Source of the DNA: Chakrabartyella piscis
GTDB lineage: Bacteria > Bacillota > Clostridia > Lachnospirales > Anaerotignaceae
Length of the DNA: 64,000 bases
Assembly (NCBI GenBank): GCA_030067835.1
Contig: CP092441.1
Location: forward strand, 2,108,001 to 2,172,000
Direction of reading: 5' to 3'
Below the pieces are notes generated by a model. The model was not told the origin of the DNA, did not search any database, and saw only the letters and a list, made by a program, of their open reading frames with translations. Both the position numbers and the translations under genes were made by a program. Of this stretch, positions 1 through 9,155 are shown piece by piece. Numbering within the stretch: the stretch's first letter is position 1; every line of letters begins with the position of its first letter.

Positions 1-280
1 GTTCATATTGTGCTTCGTTTTCTTCCCATTTACCCAATTTCAAACGACAGGAACCAAGGGCAGATGATGGTGTTTGACACAACAATTGCAAAGATTGTGC
101 ATCTGACAAAATGCCATTCAATTCCAACAAATCGTCATCCAATACCCCTTGAATCCCATGTTTTGCACCGTAAATTTTATCTACATTGCCATCCATAAGA
201 CATTTTTCTACAACACCACAAAGAGTTGCATTGATTGCTGCTGAAGGACCGCCTGATTGTGCCACTAGTAAATTTTTCAT
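1..280 (-). CDS. 6-phosphofructokinase, probably PPi-dependent (3' part outside window)
   Basis: The first 93 codons of a gene running off the left edge are visible. The protein begins MKNLLVAQSGGPSAAIN, the glycine-rich nucleotide/pyrophosphate loop at the start of PFK-family enzymes, which phosphorylate fructose 6-phosphate in glycolysis. The SGGPSAAIN form, rather than the GGDAPGMN of classical ATP-PFK, points to the pyrophosphate-dependent clade (inference). An AAAGGTG ribosome site precedes the ATG at 280. The active-site GGDD/GGDG region is not visible, so the phosphoryl donor cannot be settled here. Confidence 0.85.
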   Translation of the reverse strand, partial: MKNLLVAQSGGPSAAINATLCGVVEKCLMDGNVDKIYGAKHGIQGVLDDDLLELNGILSDAQSLQLLCQTPSSALGSCRLKLGKWEENEAQYE

Positions 281-360
281 AATTTCACCTTTCTTTTTGT
301 ACATTCAGTATTCATCTATATTTTACACCCCAAGCGGGCATATAACGCATCTTACTCTTC

Positions 361-389
361 AGTATAGCGATTTTTTTCTTTTTGTACAA
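361..389 (-). promoter_or_regulatory. promoter for the phosphofructokinase gene
   Basis: On the minus strand TTGTAC (389-384) and TATACT (366-361) are 17 bases apart, upstream of the ATG at 280. This is a plausible vegetative sigma-factor promoter. Confidence 0.5.
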
Positions 390-420
390 GATACTTTTTC
401 AAATTCATAGCATTGGACAT

Positions 421-450
421 AAAAAAGGTGTAGACATCGTCTACACCTTT
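421..450 (-). terminator. intrinsic terminator after cspA
   Basis: Perfect 12-bp arms, AAAGGTGTAGAC and its complement, are separated by three bases and followed on the minus strand by TTTTTT. It lies 88 bases past the cspA stop and before the next promoter. Confidence 0.75.
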
Positions 451-537
451 GCATCTCCAATTGGAGAGTTGTTGCATAACCAAGAAATTATATATCATAA
501 ATGCAAAAAAGCATTCTCAATACAGAATCAATTTAGA

Positions 538-738
538 TTAAGCACGTGTTACGTTAGCTGCTTGAGGGCCTTTAGCACCTTGAACAACTTCGAATTCTAC
601 TTCTTGACCTTCTTCAAGGGTTTTGTAGCCTTCTGTTTGGATTGCGGAGAAATGTACGAATACATCATCTTCACCAGGAACGGAAATAAAACCGAAACCT
701 TTTTCTGCGTTGAACCATTTAACTGTACCTTTTTTCAT
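538..738 (-). CDS. cspA: cold-shock protein, CspA family
   Basis: This 66-residue single cold-shock domain is the usual family length. RNP1 (KGFGFI, residues 13-18) and RNP2 (VFVHF, residues 26-30) are intact. Such proteins bind single-stranded RNA and DNA and act as RNA chaperones in the cytoplasm. The gene is monocistronic, with its own promoter upstream and a strong terminator downstream. It could be a constitutive paralogue (CspB/C/D) rather than a cold-induced one; the sequence does not decide this. Confidence 0.97.
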   Translation of the reverse strand: MKKGTVKWFNAEKGFGFISVPGEDDVFVHFSAIQTEGYKTLEEGQEVEFEVVQGAKGPQAANVTRA

Positions 739-782
739 TGATAAATCCTCCTACTAAATATAGATAAAAACTTTACTAAATA

Positions 783-811
783 ATACTACCATATTTTAGA
801 AGTCCTGTCAA
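783..811 (-). promoter_or_regulatory. cspA promoter
   Basis: A consensus TTGACA (811-806) and TAGTAT (788-783) with a 17-base spacer lie on the minus strand. They predict an RNA with a 5' leader of about 35-40 bases before the cspA start. Confidence 0.7.
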
Positions 812-837
812 TGTAATTTTTATAAAATAGTGATTAT

Positions 838-1311
838 TTAGTCTTCCAATTTTTGATAATTTTCGTCAATATCCAACGAATCTTCTAGGATTGCCAAACG
901 TGCCAATTGGTCACAACGCTCATTTTCCACATTGTCAGCATGTCCCTTTACCCAAACAAACTGCACTGTATGCACTTCTAATAGGGACAAAAGTCTTTCC
1001 CACAAGTCTACATTTGACGCTTTTTCTTTCTTGTTACGCATCCACCCTTGGCGTCTCCATTTGGTAGCCCAACCTTTTGCAATGGCATCCACAACATACT
1101 TAGAATCGCTGTATAATGTAACCCCACAAGGTTCTTTCAATGCTTCCAGACCTTTGATGACTGCCAAAAGCTCCATACGATTGTTTGTGGTTTGCAAAAA
1201 GCCACCTGAAAGTTCTTTTCTTGCACTTCCAAATAGCAAAACCGTTCCATAACCACCTGCTCCCGGATTACCAGAGCAAGCACCATCTGTATAAATCACC
1301 ACTTGTTTCAT
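838..1311 (-). CDS. rnhA: ribonuclease HI
   Basis: The 157-residue protein cleaves the RNA strand of RNA-DNA hybrids. All catalytic positions are visible: D9 in [12 protein letters not shown]47 in NNRMEL, D69 in YSDSKY, H124 in KGHADN and D134 in ERCDQLA. The basic loop around residues 84-96 ([12 protein letters not shown]) matches the handle region of bacterial type 1 enzymes. Its ATG overlaps the ispD stop as ATGA, so the two genes are translationally coupled. Confidence 0.97.
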   Translation of the reverse strand: MKQVVIYTDGACSGNPGAGGYGTVLLFGSARKELSGGFLQTTNNRMELLAVIKGLEALKEPCGVTLYSDSKYVVDAIAKGWATKWRRQGWMRNKKEKASNVDLWERLLSLLEVHTVQFVWVKGHADNVENERCDQLARLAILEDSLDIDENYQKLED

Positions 1312-2006
1312 GGTTTTTCCTCCTTCAAGAAGCAGTTTGCCAAAAACAAATCTTCTTCTGTTGTTATTTTGATATTGCCATAGCTACCCATGGTTACACA
1401 GACTGGATACCCTGCAAATTCTGCAATGGATGCATCATCTGTTCCTGCAAAGCCAGATTTTTGTGCCAATGCATATGCCTTTGTAATCAAATCCCTTTGG
1501 AATGTTTGTGGTGTTTGTATTTGCCACAGTTCTTCTCTTTTGGGTGTTTCCAAAACCAAACCGTCTGTATTGCAACGTTTGATGGTATCCTTAGCTGGAA
1601 CACCAACCACACAAGCACCCATTTCCAAAGCCTTTTCTATGGATGTGTCAATCATATTTGCTGTCACAAAAGGACGTACACCATCATGAATCAAAACCAC
1701 ATCGATATCCTTTGACAAAGCAGATATGCCTGCACAAACAGAATCGCCACGTTCTTTGCCACCAGCTACAATTGCAGTCACCTTTGACCATTGGTATTTC
1801 TGACGCAATTCCTCTACAAAGGAAATATCCTCCAATCCAACCACCAAAACGATTTCTGCTATGGATTTATGTAATTCCCATTTTGCAACGGTATGTGCCA
1901 AAATTTCTTGGTTTCCAATGACAATAAATTGCTTTGGAATATCCAAACCCATACGTTGTCCTTTTCCAGCAGCCACCAAGACTACACCATTTTTACTTTG
2001 TTTCAT
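1308..2006 (-). CDS. ispD: 2-C-methyl-D-erythritol 4-phosphate cytidylyltransferase
   Basis: This cytoplasmic enzyme transfers CMP to MEP in the non-mevalonate isoprenoid pathway. The CTP-binding loop [11 protein letters not shown] is near residues 10-20, followed by GGKERGDSV and HDGVRPF, all family signatures. The ATG at 2006 is chosen because AAAGGTGG lies 10 bases before it; the ATG at 2027 has no ribosome site. The gene overlaps rnhA by four bases. ispD often lies close to the PIN/TRAM protein and CarD in Gram-positives, which fits the upstream genes here. Confidence 0.95.
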   Translation of the reverse strand: MKQSKNGVVLVAAGKGQRMGLDIPKQFIVIGNQEILAHTVAKWELHKSIAEIVLVVGLEDISFVEELRQKYQWSKVTAIVAGGKERGDSVCAGISALSKDIDVVLIHDGVRPFVTANMIDTSIEKALEMGACVVGVPAKDTIKRCNTDGLVLETPKREELWQIQTPQTFQRDLITKAYALAQKSGFAGTDDASIAEFAGYPVCVTMGSYGNIKITTEEDLFLANCFLKEEKP

Positions 2007-2046
2007 TCTATGGTTCCACCTTTCCATTGCAAAGGATATACTTTCA

Positions 2047-2733
2047 TTAGTCTTTATGGAATACAGCTTCTACATCATGTAAATTGCCCAAAACCACAAT
2101 GATACTACCTTCTTTGATGATTGTTGATGCACCTGCCACCACTGTTGCACTCTTTTTCTGTCTTATGGTCAATACCAAAACTTCATTTTCCTTTTGCAAT
2201 CTCAGTTCTGCCAATGTTTTACCTTCCAATGTTTCTGGCACATCTTGCATATGTATTTCAAAAATACCCACAGAACCCAAATCCTCAATGGGAATAATCA
2301 TATTTTTACCATGTTGGATGTGTTTCATATACCAGGATTCAATGCGACTATCCATAAAATCAACCACATATTTGTTGTTTCTCAAAACCATCAAAGTTGC
2401 AAAACAAGCCAAGAAAATTATGACAGCAACAAACATTTTCTTTGGATCTGCATTATTGAAACTCAAAAGCATACTGACAGCTGTTGACATAACTGTAGCT
2501 GTAAAAATATATCCAAATAGCATGATCAATTTGGCAATTTTACGTCTTATCTTATGCCCCATAATGAGTTCACTTTCTCTGGTGGTAAACCCACTGGTGG
2601 TCAACAAAGATATGACTTGAAATCTTGCTTTTTCTCGACTCAAACCGGTCATCATCAAAATGGTACTAAAGATATCCACTAAGACAACATAAAGCATAAT
2701 TGCACCACAAAATATCAGTCCCAAAAAATACAC
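2047..2733 (-). CDS. membrane protein with TrkA-C (RCK_C) domain
   Basis: About 228 residues: three predicted membrane segments in the N-terminal half, then a soluble TrkA-C domain in roughly the last 80 residues (IKEGSIIVVLGNLHDVE is typical of its end). RCK_C domains bind small ligands such as cyclic di-AMP and gate ion transport, but no channel pore is recognisable, so the role is unknown. AGGAGT at 2748-2743 lies inside the longest possible reading frame, so the GTG at 2733, nine bases downstream, is the likely start. The gene sits between the PIN/TRAM gene terminator and ispD. Confidence 0.75.
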   Translation of the reverse strand: MYFLGLIFCGAIMLYVVLVDIFSTILMMTGLSREKARFQVISLLTTSGFTTRESELIMGHKIRRKIAKLIMLFGYIFTATVMSTAVSMLLSFNNADPKKMFVAVIIFLACFATLMVLRNNKYVVDFMDSRIESWYMKHIQHGKNMIIPIEDLGSVGIFEIHMQDVPETLEGKTLAELRLQKENEVLVLTIRQKKSATVVAGASTIIKEGSIIVVLGNLHDVEAVFHKD

Positions 2734-2764
2734 ATGTATCACACTCCTGACCACATAGCATTAT

Positions 2765-2790
2765 CAAAAAAGCCCTAGTTTCCTAGGACT
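2765..2790 (-). terminator. terminator after the PIN/TRAM gene
   Basis: On the minus strand the arms AGTCCTAG and CTAGGGCT (one G-U pair, GAAA loop) are followed by TTTTTT. Confidence 0.7.
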
Positions 2791-2810
2791 CTTATCAATT
2801 GTACTCTGAA

Positions 2811-3887
2811 TTATGTATTGGAAATCATTTTGGCAAAAATCATACGTCCTGCCGCTGTTTGCAATACACTTGTTACCACAACCATTTTGGTTTCTCCAAT
2901 GAATTTATTGCCACCGTCAACAACAATCATAGTGCCATCATTCAAATATGCAACACCTTGACCTTGTTCTTTACCCATTTTGATAATGGTGACTTGCATT
3001 TCTTCACCAGGAAGTACCACAGGTTTGATTGCATTTGCCAATTCGTTGATGTTCAAAACTCGAACACCTTGGAATTCTGCAACCTTATTGAGGTTATAAT
3101 CATTTGTTACAACAAAAGCATCCATTTCTTCGCCCATTTTCAACAACATAGCATCCACTTCCATGGGCACTTTTGTGGTATAGTTTCTAATTTCCACATT
3201 GACTGCCACTTGTTTTTGGATTTCATTCAAAATATCCAAACCACGTCTACCACGATTTCTCTTCAAACCATCTGCTGAGTCTGCAATATGTCGCAATTCT
3301 TGCAACACAAAATCTGGAATGATGATACTGCCTTCAATGAACCCTGTTTGCAACAAATCCAAAATACGTCCATCGATGATGACACTTGTATCCAAAATTT
3401 TAGGTCTACCATACACAGCTGCTGTTTCTGTTGGCACTGCATTTGGCACCAAAATCTTTTGCAACCAACGTACATTAAATTCATCTTTTTTTCTTCTGGC
3501 AACTCGCATCCCCAAGAAACCACATGTGATATTGAGCAAAACAACAATTAGTGTTCCCAAAGCTCCAAATCCACTGAATGCAAGACCAATCAAGTTTGCA
3601 ACAACCAAACCGATGACAATTCCCAAAACTGTAAATCCCAATTCCTTTGGATTCATTTTGGTCAAAGTGTCTTCTGTCTGAGAAATACGTTTCAAAATCA
3701 AATTCGTTAGTAGCGAAGATAATATGAAATAAAATATAAGTCCGGTAAACAAAGAAAGCAATACGGGAACCCAAAAAGGCACTTCAAATGCCCAAGGTAT
3801 CATTCTAGAGATAAAAATCACATGGAACAAACCGTATGCACCAGCCATAACGATTAAACTCATCAGTATTTTCACTGCACGCTTCAC
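2811..3887 (-). CDS. PIN/TRAM domain membrane protein (YacL-like)
   Basis: About 358 residues. Four hydrophobic segments in the first 130 residues anchor it in the membrane. A PIN nuclease-fold domain follows (KILDTSVIIDGR near residues 163-174, with later acidic residues in DAFVVTNDYNL), then a C-terminal TRAM RNA-binding domain (residues about 295-355). The family resembles B. subtilis YacL; its RNA substrate is not established. The GTG at 3887 is preferred because AGGAGG then lies seven bases upstream; the GTG at 3893 would be too close. CarD lies just upstream and ispD downstream, the usual Gram-positive arrangement. Confidence 0.9.
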   Translation of the reverse strand: MKRAVKILMSLIVMAGAYGLFHVIFISRMIPWAFEVPFWVPVLLSLFTGLIFYFILSSLLTNLILKRISQTEDTLTKMNPKELGFTVLGIVIGLVVANLIGLAFSGFGALGTLIVVLLNITCGFLGMRVARRKKDEFNVRWLQKILVPNAVPTETAAVYGRPKILDTSVIIDGRILDLLQTGFIEGSIIIPDFVLQELRHIADSADGLKRNRGRRGLDILNEIQKQVAVNVEIRNYTTKVPMEVDAMLLKMGEEMDAFVVTNDYNLNKVAEFQGVRVLNINELANAIKPVVLPGEEMQVTIIKMGKEQGQGVAYLNDGTMIVVDGGNKFIGETKMVVVTSVLQTAAGRMIFAKMISNT

Positions 3888-3950
3888 ACACACACCTCCT
3901 TTCTTTTTTGCAACCCACCCAAATGGTATATGTCGCTATATTAAATAGTA

Positions 3951-4418
3951 TCAATTTTTCAGCCAGATTGCAAGCAAATCCTCTGCATTTTTTGTATTTA
4001 TTTCATAAACCATGCATAATTCACTGAGCACAATTTGTTTTGCCATACAATACATACGAGACTCCATATAAGAAAGTTTCTTTTTCTTTTCATATTCCAT
4101 CAAGATTTTTACAACTTCGGCAACTTCTTCCAATTTTCCTGTTTTCATCTTAGATAAATTCTCTTTGTAACGTAAATTCCAATTGTCTGATGCTCTGAAA
4201 TTGCCACAACCCACACGTACTAAAATTTTTTCTACTTGTTCCTTTTCCTCTGGTTTGCGTACACCCATTTCCAGTGAATTTTTTCTTGGAATGCGAATAT
4301 ACAAATTTTCCATTGGTATTGCAATCAAAATATACTCCACTTCATTGATGGTTTTGATGTCTATGACATTTCCTGCACCGTGTAATGGATATACGATTTT
4401 TTCTCCTTTGGCAAACAT
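3951..4418 (-). CDS. CarD/CdnL family transcriptional regulator
   Basis: 155 residues. The N-terminal Tudor-like RNA-polymerase-binding domain starts FAKGEKIVYPLHGAGNV, close to the FxxGDxVVYPxHGxG pattern of CarD. A basic helical C-terminal domain follows. CarD proteins bind the RNA polymerase beta subunit and stabilise open promoter complexes, often at rRNA promoters. ATAGGAGGTGG precedes the ATG. The position upstream of the PIN/TRAM and ispD genes is conserved in Gram-positives. Confidence 0.93.
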   Translation of the reverse strand: MFAKGEKIVYPLHGAGNVIDIKTINEVEYILIAIPMENLYIRIPRKNSLEMGVRKPEEKEQVEKILVRVGCGNFRASDNWNLRYKENLSKMKTGKLEEVAEVVKILMEYEKKKKLSYMESRMYCMAKQIVLSELCMVYEINTKNAEDLLAIWLKN

Positions 4419-4650
4419 ACCACCACCTCCTATGGCAATAGTTTGACCTGAATTGATGAAAAATATGCACCCTTTGGAAATTTTTTCTTTCTTTTATTCA
4501 CTTTCATACACTTTTCTCATAGAAAATCCTTGCATTTCCCCAACTCCTTTAGTACAATATACTATAATACACCAATTATGTGATTGGGAAGTGATGAAAT
4601 AGGTTGGCTCAATATTTAAATGAACCTACAATTGAGCACAGGAGGATATA

Positions 4651-5544
4651 ATGAGAAAATTTCAAATATTTAGTGATGGTGCTTGTGACATTGGTACTAA
4701 AAATCAAGAAAAATATGGCATTGGGTTGGTTCCATTTTATGTTTCTTTGGATCACGAAACGTACCGTAAAGAAGTTGTAGAGCTCCCTTTGGATGATTAT
4801 TATAAAGTATTGACAGAAGGCAAATGTTATCCAAAAACATCTCTACCATCTGTACAAGATTATATGGATGCTTTTTTGCCTGCACTCCAAGCTGATAAAG
4901 ATATCATTTGTTTGACCATCAGCACCACTTTGAGTAGCTCTTTGCAAGCTGCCATGACTGCAAAACAAATGTTGGAAGAAGATTTCCCAGAAGCAACCAT
5001 TCATATTGTAGATTCACAGCAAGCAACCATTGGTCAAGCTATTTTGGTGACTGAAATGGGTAGAATGCAACAAGATGGCAAATCTTTGGCTGAAGCCCTA
5101 GCATATGTAGAAGAAGCAAAAATCACTTCCAGAATCAATTTCTTGGTTGGTGATTTGAGTTACTTGGAAGCTGGTGGCAGAATTGGCAAAGTTGCTTCCA
5201 TTTCTGGTAGTATTTTGAAAATCAAACCACTCATCACATTGAAAAATGGTGAAATTGTTGCAAGTGGTGTTTCCAGAAGCCAACACAAAGCATTTCAAAA
5301 GATATTGGATATGACAAAAGCATATTTCACAGAAACTGGTGAAGACCCTTCTGATTATGCAATGGCAACTGCTACCACCAACGATTGGGAAGTCTTAAAA
5401 GAATTCACTGTTTCTGCAAAAGAAGCATTCCCAACTGTTGATTTTGGTGAACCTTATCAAATTGGCGCCACCATTTCTTCACACACAGGTCCTGGTACCA
5501 GTGGAATTTGTTTCGTCAAAAAATACGAAACCATCATCAAATAA
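4651..5544 (+). CDS. DegV family fatty-acid-binding protein
   Basis: The 297-residue protein has the usual DegV length. It shows SDGACDIG at the N-terminus and KTSLPSVQDY near residue 71, the conserved TSxPS segment lining the lipid pocket. DegV/FakB proteins present a bound fatty acid to the FakA kinase for phospholipid synthesis. No fakA lies nearby, so this is probably one of several FakB-like carriers. A good ribosome site (GGAGGATATA) precedes the ATG, and the gene is monocistronic with its own terminator. Confidence 0.92.
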   Translation: MRKFQIFSDGACDIGTKNQEKYGIGLVPFYVSLDHETYRKEVVELPLDDYYKVLTEGKCYPKTSLPSVQDYMDAFLPALQADKDIICLTISTTLSSSLQAAMTAKQMLEEDFPEATIHIVDSQQATIGQAILVTEMGRMQQDGKSLAEALAYVEEAKITSRINFLVGDLSYLEAGGRIGKVASISGSILKIKPLITLKNGEIVASGVSRSQHKAFQKILDMTKAYFTETGEDPSDYAMATATTNDWEVLKEFTVSAKEAFPTVDFGEPYQIGATISSHTGPGTSGICFVKKYETIIK

Positions 5545-5554
5545 GATGCGATAT

Positions 5555-5595
5555 ACCACCCTCAACTGTTTAGGCAATTGTATGGGTGGTTTTTT
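5555..5595 (+). terminator. terminator after degV
   Basis: ACCACCC and GGGTGGT arms are followed by TTTTTT on the plus strand, just past the stop codon. Confidence 0.75.
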
Positions 5596-5650
5596 ATGTA
5601 ATTTTTCAAAAAATAGTGCAATGACATTTGCCACCACACCATCTGAAACT

Positions 5651-6544
5651 CTATTTTCTCATTTCTTGTATGGAGGGTACCAAAGCACCCAAGACTACAA
5701 TAACAGCACCCATTCCTTGTATCAAACTCAATGTTTCTTGGAACACCAAAACCCCAACCACCACACTGACCACAATTTCCAAAGCTGCCAAAATACTGGT
5801 TGTAGTAGCATCTATATACATAGAAGATTTCACATAAAATACATTGGCAATCATAGTACACAAAATTCCAATACCAAAAATATGTAATATGGTTTCTCCA
5901 ACAACAGCAGTTGCAAAACTGTTTGCAATTACAGAGAAATCAGTTCCCACCAACAAAATCAAAGCACCACCAAAGAATCCATATACCAACATGGTGTCTC
6001 GATTGTAGCGTTCTGCATAGTATCTTGGTATCAACAATTGTAATGCAACACCCAAACCATTGATTGCACCTGCAAATACACCAAATCCATCTAACTTCAC
6101 ACCACCAACTGCCAACAAATTGGATACCATAACTGCACCCATCATACAAACGACAATTCCAATCATCTTTGCTTTGCTCAACACATCTCCAAAGAAGATG
6201 CGTCCCAATAATGCAACCCATAAAGGACTCATAAACATCAAAACCGTTGCAACTGCAATTGGAATTCGTTCCACAGAAGCACCATAGCTGATGAAACTGA
6301 TGCCATATGCAACTGCACCATACGCCAAACTGATGATGAGACCTTTTCTATCTATTTTCAAAATTTGTGGATGTTTGATCTTTTGATATGCAAAAAAGAC
6401 TGCACCTGCTGCCAAACAACGAATGCATGCAATGTCCACACTACTATAGCCCAAGCCATTGAGCCCACGTACAAATACACCCATAACGCCCCATAAGCAA
6501 GCTGCTATCAAAACCAATGTGATTCCCTTTGTTTTTTGGTTCAT
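5651..6544 (-). CDS. EamA/DMT family transporter, copy 1
   Basis: 297 residues with about ten hydrophobic segments forming two EamA repeats, as in drug/metabolite transporters that export small metabolites or amino acids. The substrate is unknown. The ATG at 6544 follows GGAGGGG. It is a clear paralogue of the next gene (6579-7511): both begin MNQKTKGI, share LRGLNGLGYSSVDIA-like and KSSMYID/KASMYID segments, and have nearly the same ribosome site, so they arose by tandem duplication. The pair is probably one transcript. Confidence 0.9.
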   Translation of the reverse strand: MNQKTKGITLVLIAACLWGVMGVFVRGLNGLGYSSVDIACIRCLAAGAVFFAYQKIKHPQILKIDRKGLIISLAYGAVAYGISFISYGASVERIPIAVATVLMFMSPLWVALLGRIFFGDVLSKAKMIGIVVCMMGAVMVSNLLAVGGVKLDGFGVFAGAINGLGVALQLLIPRYYAERYNRDTMLVYGFFGGALILLVGTDFSVIANSFATAVVGETILHIFGIGILCTMIANVFYVKSSMYIDATTTSILAALEIVVSVVVGVLVFQETLSLIQGMGAVIVVLGALVPSIQEMRK

Positions 6545-6578
6545 ATTCCCCTCCAAAATCATCTATTTTTATATCGGA

Positions 6579-7511
6579 TTATTCCACTGCTTGTTCCAAA
6601 TCACTTCCACATTCCCCATTGCCAAAAAGCTCCCATAAAGGTGGTACCGAGGCACCCAACATCACCACAACAATACCTACAGTTTGCAAAATATTCAACA
6701 CTTCATGGAAAACCAATGCACCTATAACTACACTCACTACAATTTCTATGGCAGCCAGTATGCTCGTTGTTGTTGTGTCAATATACATAGAAGCCTTTAC
6801 ATAGAACACATTGGCTACCATGGTACATAAAATACCTGCACAAAATCCATACAACACAAATTGCCCAACCATGCCGCTGCTAAATCCCTCCAAAAGCAAT
6901 TCACCATCAATTCCCGGTATCAAGAACAACGCACCGCCGAAAAACCCATATATCAGCATAGAATCTCTACTATATCGATCTGCAAAATATCTTGGAATTA
7001 ATATCTGTGATGCACGCCCCAAGCTATTGGCAATGGCTGCCAATATACCAAGAATATCCAATCTCACACCTTCTATATGCAATACGTCTGATACCAAAAT
7101 AGCACCAATCAAACAAACAATTACGCCACAAATTTTAACCCTTCCCAAAATATCCTTAAAGAAAATTTTGCCAAAAATCGCAACCCACGCTGGATTCAAA
7201 AACATCAAAACCGTTGCAACTGCCACCGGTATTCTTTGCACCGCAAATCCATAACCAATATAGCTAATTCCACAGGCAATAACGCCATACAAAAGTCCAA
7301 TCAAAATCCCTTTTTTATCAATACGCAAAACATCTGGCGTCTTAATTTTTTGATATGCACAAAATCCAACGCCTGCCGAAATACAACGAATGAACGCAAT
7401 GTCCACACTGCTGTAGCCCAATCCGTTGAGTCCACGCACAATGATTCCCATACACCCCCACAGGCACGCTGCAGTTAAAACCAATACAATCCCCTTTGTT
7501 TTTTGGTTCAT
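6579..7511 (-). CDS. EamA/DMT family transporter, copy 2
   Basis: 310 residues, two EamA repeats of about five membrane segments each, upstream member of the tandem pair. The start at 7511 (MNQKTKGI after GGAGGGGAAT) matches that of copy 1. Compared with copy 1 it carries a short hydrophilic C-terminal extension (FGNGECGSDLEQAVE). Substrate and direction are not deducible; export of an amino acid or related metabolite is the family norm. Confidence 0.9.
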   Translation of the reverse strand: MNQKTKGIVLVLTAACLWGCMGIIVRGLNGLGYSSVDIAFIRCISAGVGFCAYQKIKTPDVLRIDKKGILIGLLYGVIACGISYIGYGFAVQRIPVAVATVLMFLNPAWVAIFGKIFFKDILGRVKICGVIVCLIGAILVSDVLHIEGVRLDILGILAAIANSLGRASQILIPRYFADRYSRDSMLIYGFFGGALFLIPGIDGELLLEGFSSGMVGQFVLYGFCAGILCTMVANVFYVKASMYIDTTTTSILAAIEIVVSVVIGALVFHEVLNILQTVGIVVVMLGASVPPLWELFGNGECGSDLEQAVE

Positions 7512-7551
7512 ATTCCCCTCCAAAAATCTCCAATTTTATCTATGTTCACAC

Positions 7552-7592
7552 ATCATAAAGGGACATCAACAAATTGTCAATGCCCCTTTTGT
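7552..7592. terminator. hairpin between the zinc operon and the EamA genes
   Basis: AAAGGGACAT and ATGCCCCTTT form a 10-bp stem with one G-U pair. The T-rich side follows on the plus strand, but it may still separate the minus-strand zinc operon from the EamA pair. Confidence 0.4.
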
Positions 7593-7648
7593 ATTTTATG
7601 TAATTTTAAGATTTTTGTAAGCTCTAAGACTCCTGTAGACAACAGATT

Positions 7649-8299
7649 TTATTGCAATATAGCATTTTTGATGCGACAGAAAGTGAACCCAAAATCTTCA
7701 AACACTTCCACTTCACCTACAACGGTAATCATTTCATCTGGTGCTGGATATGTGTATCCATCTGCCAAAATAAATTCCAAACCTTGTGTACAACAAGCAG
7801 TTGCGTCTTGAATGATGACAGCGTAGAACACTTCACCTGTATCTGGATTTTCATATGTGAAACATGGTCCATTCATACGTATGGTTTTGCCTTCATATGC
7901 TTCTGGATTGCTGACAATATTGAACACCTCTGCATAGACCATAATGGCACTCAGGGTGGTCAAATCCACATCAATTTGACGTTCTGTCGTCATTTCTTCT
8001 TGGACTGGTTCTTCCATAATGGGTTCTTCCACTTCCTCAACAACAGGTTCTTCTACAACTTCTTCCATCAATTCTTCCAAAACTTCTTCTACAATCGTTT
8101 CTTCTGGTGTAATTTCTGGTGTTTCAGATGTGCTTTCTTCTATCTCCACTGCATCTGCATCCACTATCATTACTTTCTTGGATTCTTCTACCTCTTCTGT
8201 AGTTGCATCCACCGATACCTCCACAGATGTATCTTCTTTTCCGCAAGCAGTTCCAAATACCATCATACAAGCCATCAAAATACAGATTGTTTTTTTCAT
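7649..8299 (-). CDS. putative lipoprotein of the zinc operon
   Basis: 216 residues. An N-terminal signal (KKTICILMACMMVFG) ends at C19, a probable lipidation site although the lipobox (GTAC) is imperfect. A glutamate/proline-rich linker covers about residues 45-105. The C-terminal domain looks like a small beta-rich fold and contains a Cys-Cys pair (DATACCTQGLEF). It starts four bases after znuB and so belongs to the zinc operon. The CC pair recalls the C-terminal domain of YcgQ/DUF1980 proteins that occur in Zur regulons (weak memory match). A zinc-related role outside the membrane is inference. Confidence 0.65.
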   Translation of the reverse strand: MKKTICILMACMMVFGTACGKEDTSVEVSVDATTEEVEESKKVMIVDADAVEIEESTSETPEITPEETIVEEVLEELMEEVVEEPVVEEVEEPIMEEPVQEEMTTERQIDVDLTTLSAIMVYAEVFNIVSNPEAYEGKTIRMNGPCFTYENPDTGEVFYAVIIQDATACCTQGLEFILADGYTYPAPDEMITVVGEVEVFEDFGFTFCRIKNAILQ

Positions 8300-8303
8300 A
8301 TGT

Positions 8304-9155
8304 TTACCTCTTTTTCAAATATCCCACCAAGGAAAATACCCCAAATGCCACGATATCTGCTGCAACAATGGTAGAGCCCACTGGTGTTCCTGCCAAAATA
8401 GAAACAAATAGACCCAACACTGCACAGATTACAGAAATGATCGCTGCACATATGGTAACTGACCGAAAACTTTTACATACACGCATAGCAGATACCCCTG
8501 GAAAAATCACCAAAGCAGTAATGAGCAAGGTTCCCACCAAACGCATAGATAAAACTATTATAACAGCAGTTACTACAGCAATCAAGAAATTATATGCAGA
8601 AACTTTTGTGCCAATTGCTTTCGCAAAGGTTTCATCAAATGTAACTGCAAAGATTTTTTGATAACAAATGGTAAACAATAAAATTACAATGGCTGATAAG
8701 ACAATACACAAAACTACATCAGATTTGGATAAGGTCAAAATCGAAGTTGCACCAAACAATGTGCTACAAACATCTCCTGCCAAGTTGGCTGAAGTAGAAA
8801 ATACATTGATGAGCAAATACCCAATTGCCATTGCACCAACAGACATCATTGCAATGGAAGTATCCCCTTTGATTTTCACATTTTGACCTGTGCAAAGCAA
8901 TAAAATTGCACATACGATTGTGATACACAAAATCAATGGCATATCGTTTGTGATATTCAAAATACTGGCAATTGCCATTGCACCAAAGGCAACATGTGAC
9001 AAGCCATCTCCAATATAAGAGAAACGTTTCAAAACCAATGTGACACCCAACAAAGAGGAACAAAGGGCAATTAAGACCCCTGTGATGATGGCATAGACCA
9101 CAAATGGATATTGCATGTACAATACAAGTTTATCAATGACTGCAACCACAAGCAC
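8304..9155 (-). CDS. znuB: zinc/manganese ABC transporter permease
   Basis: 283 residues with about eight to nine membrane segments of the ABC-3 family. The motif VLKRFSYIGDGLSHVAFGA is the conserved cytoplasmic loop contacting the ATPase. It is the membrane channel for metal delivered by ZnuA. The likely GTG start at 9155 lies 23 bases inside the end of znuC, giving translational coupling. Mn versus Zn cannot be told from the permease; the adjacent Fur-family regulator and histidine-rich binding protein favour zinc. Confidence 0.93.
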   Translation of the reverse strand: MLVVAVIDKLVLYMQYPFVVYAIITGVLIALCSSLLGVTLVLKRFSYIGDGLSHVAFGAMAIASILNITNDMPLILCITIVCAILLLCTGQNVKIKGDTSIAMMSVGAMAIGYLLINVFSTSANLAGDVCSTLFGATSILTLSKSDVVLCIVLSAIVILLFTICYQKIFAVTFDETFAKAIGTKVSAYNFLIAVVTAVIIVLSMRLVGTLLITALVIFPGVSAMRVCKSFRSVTICAAIISVICAVLGLFVSILAGTPVGSTIVAADIVAFGVFSLVGYLKKR

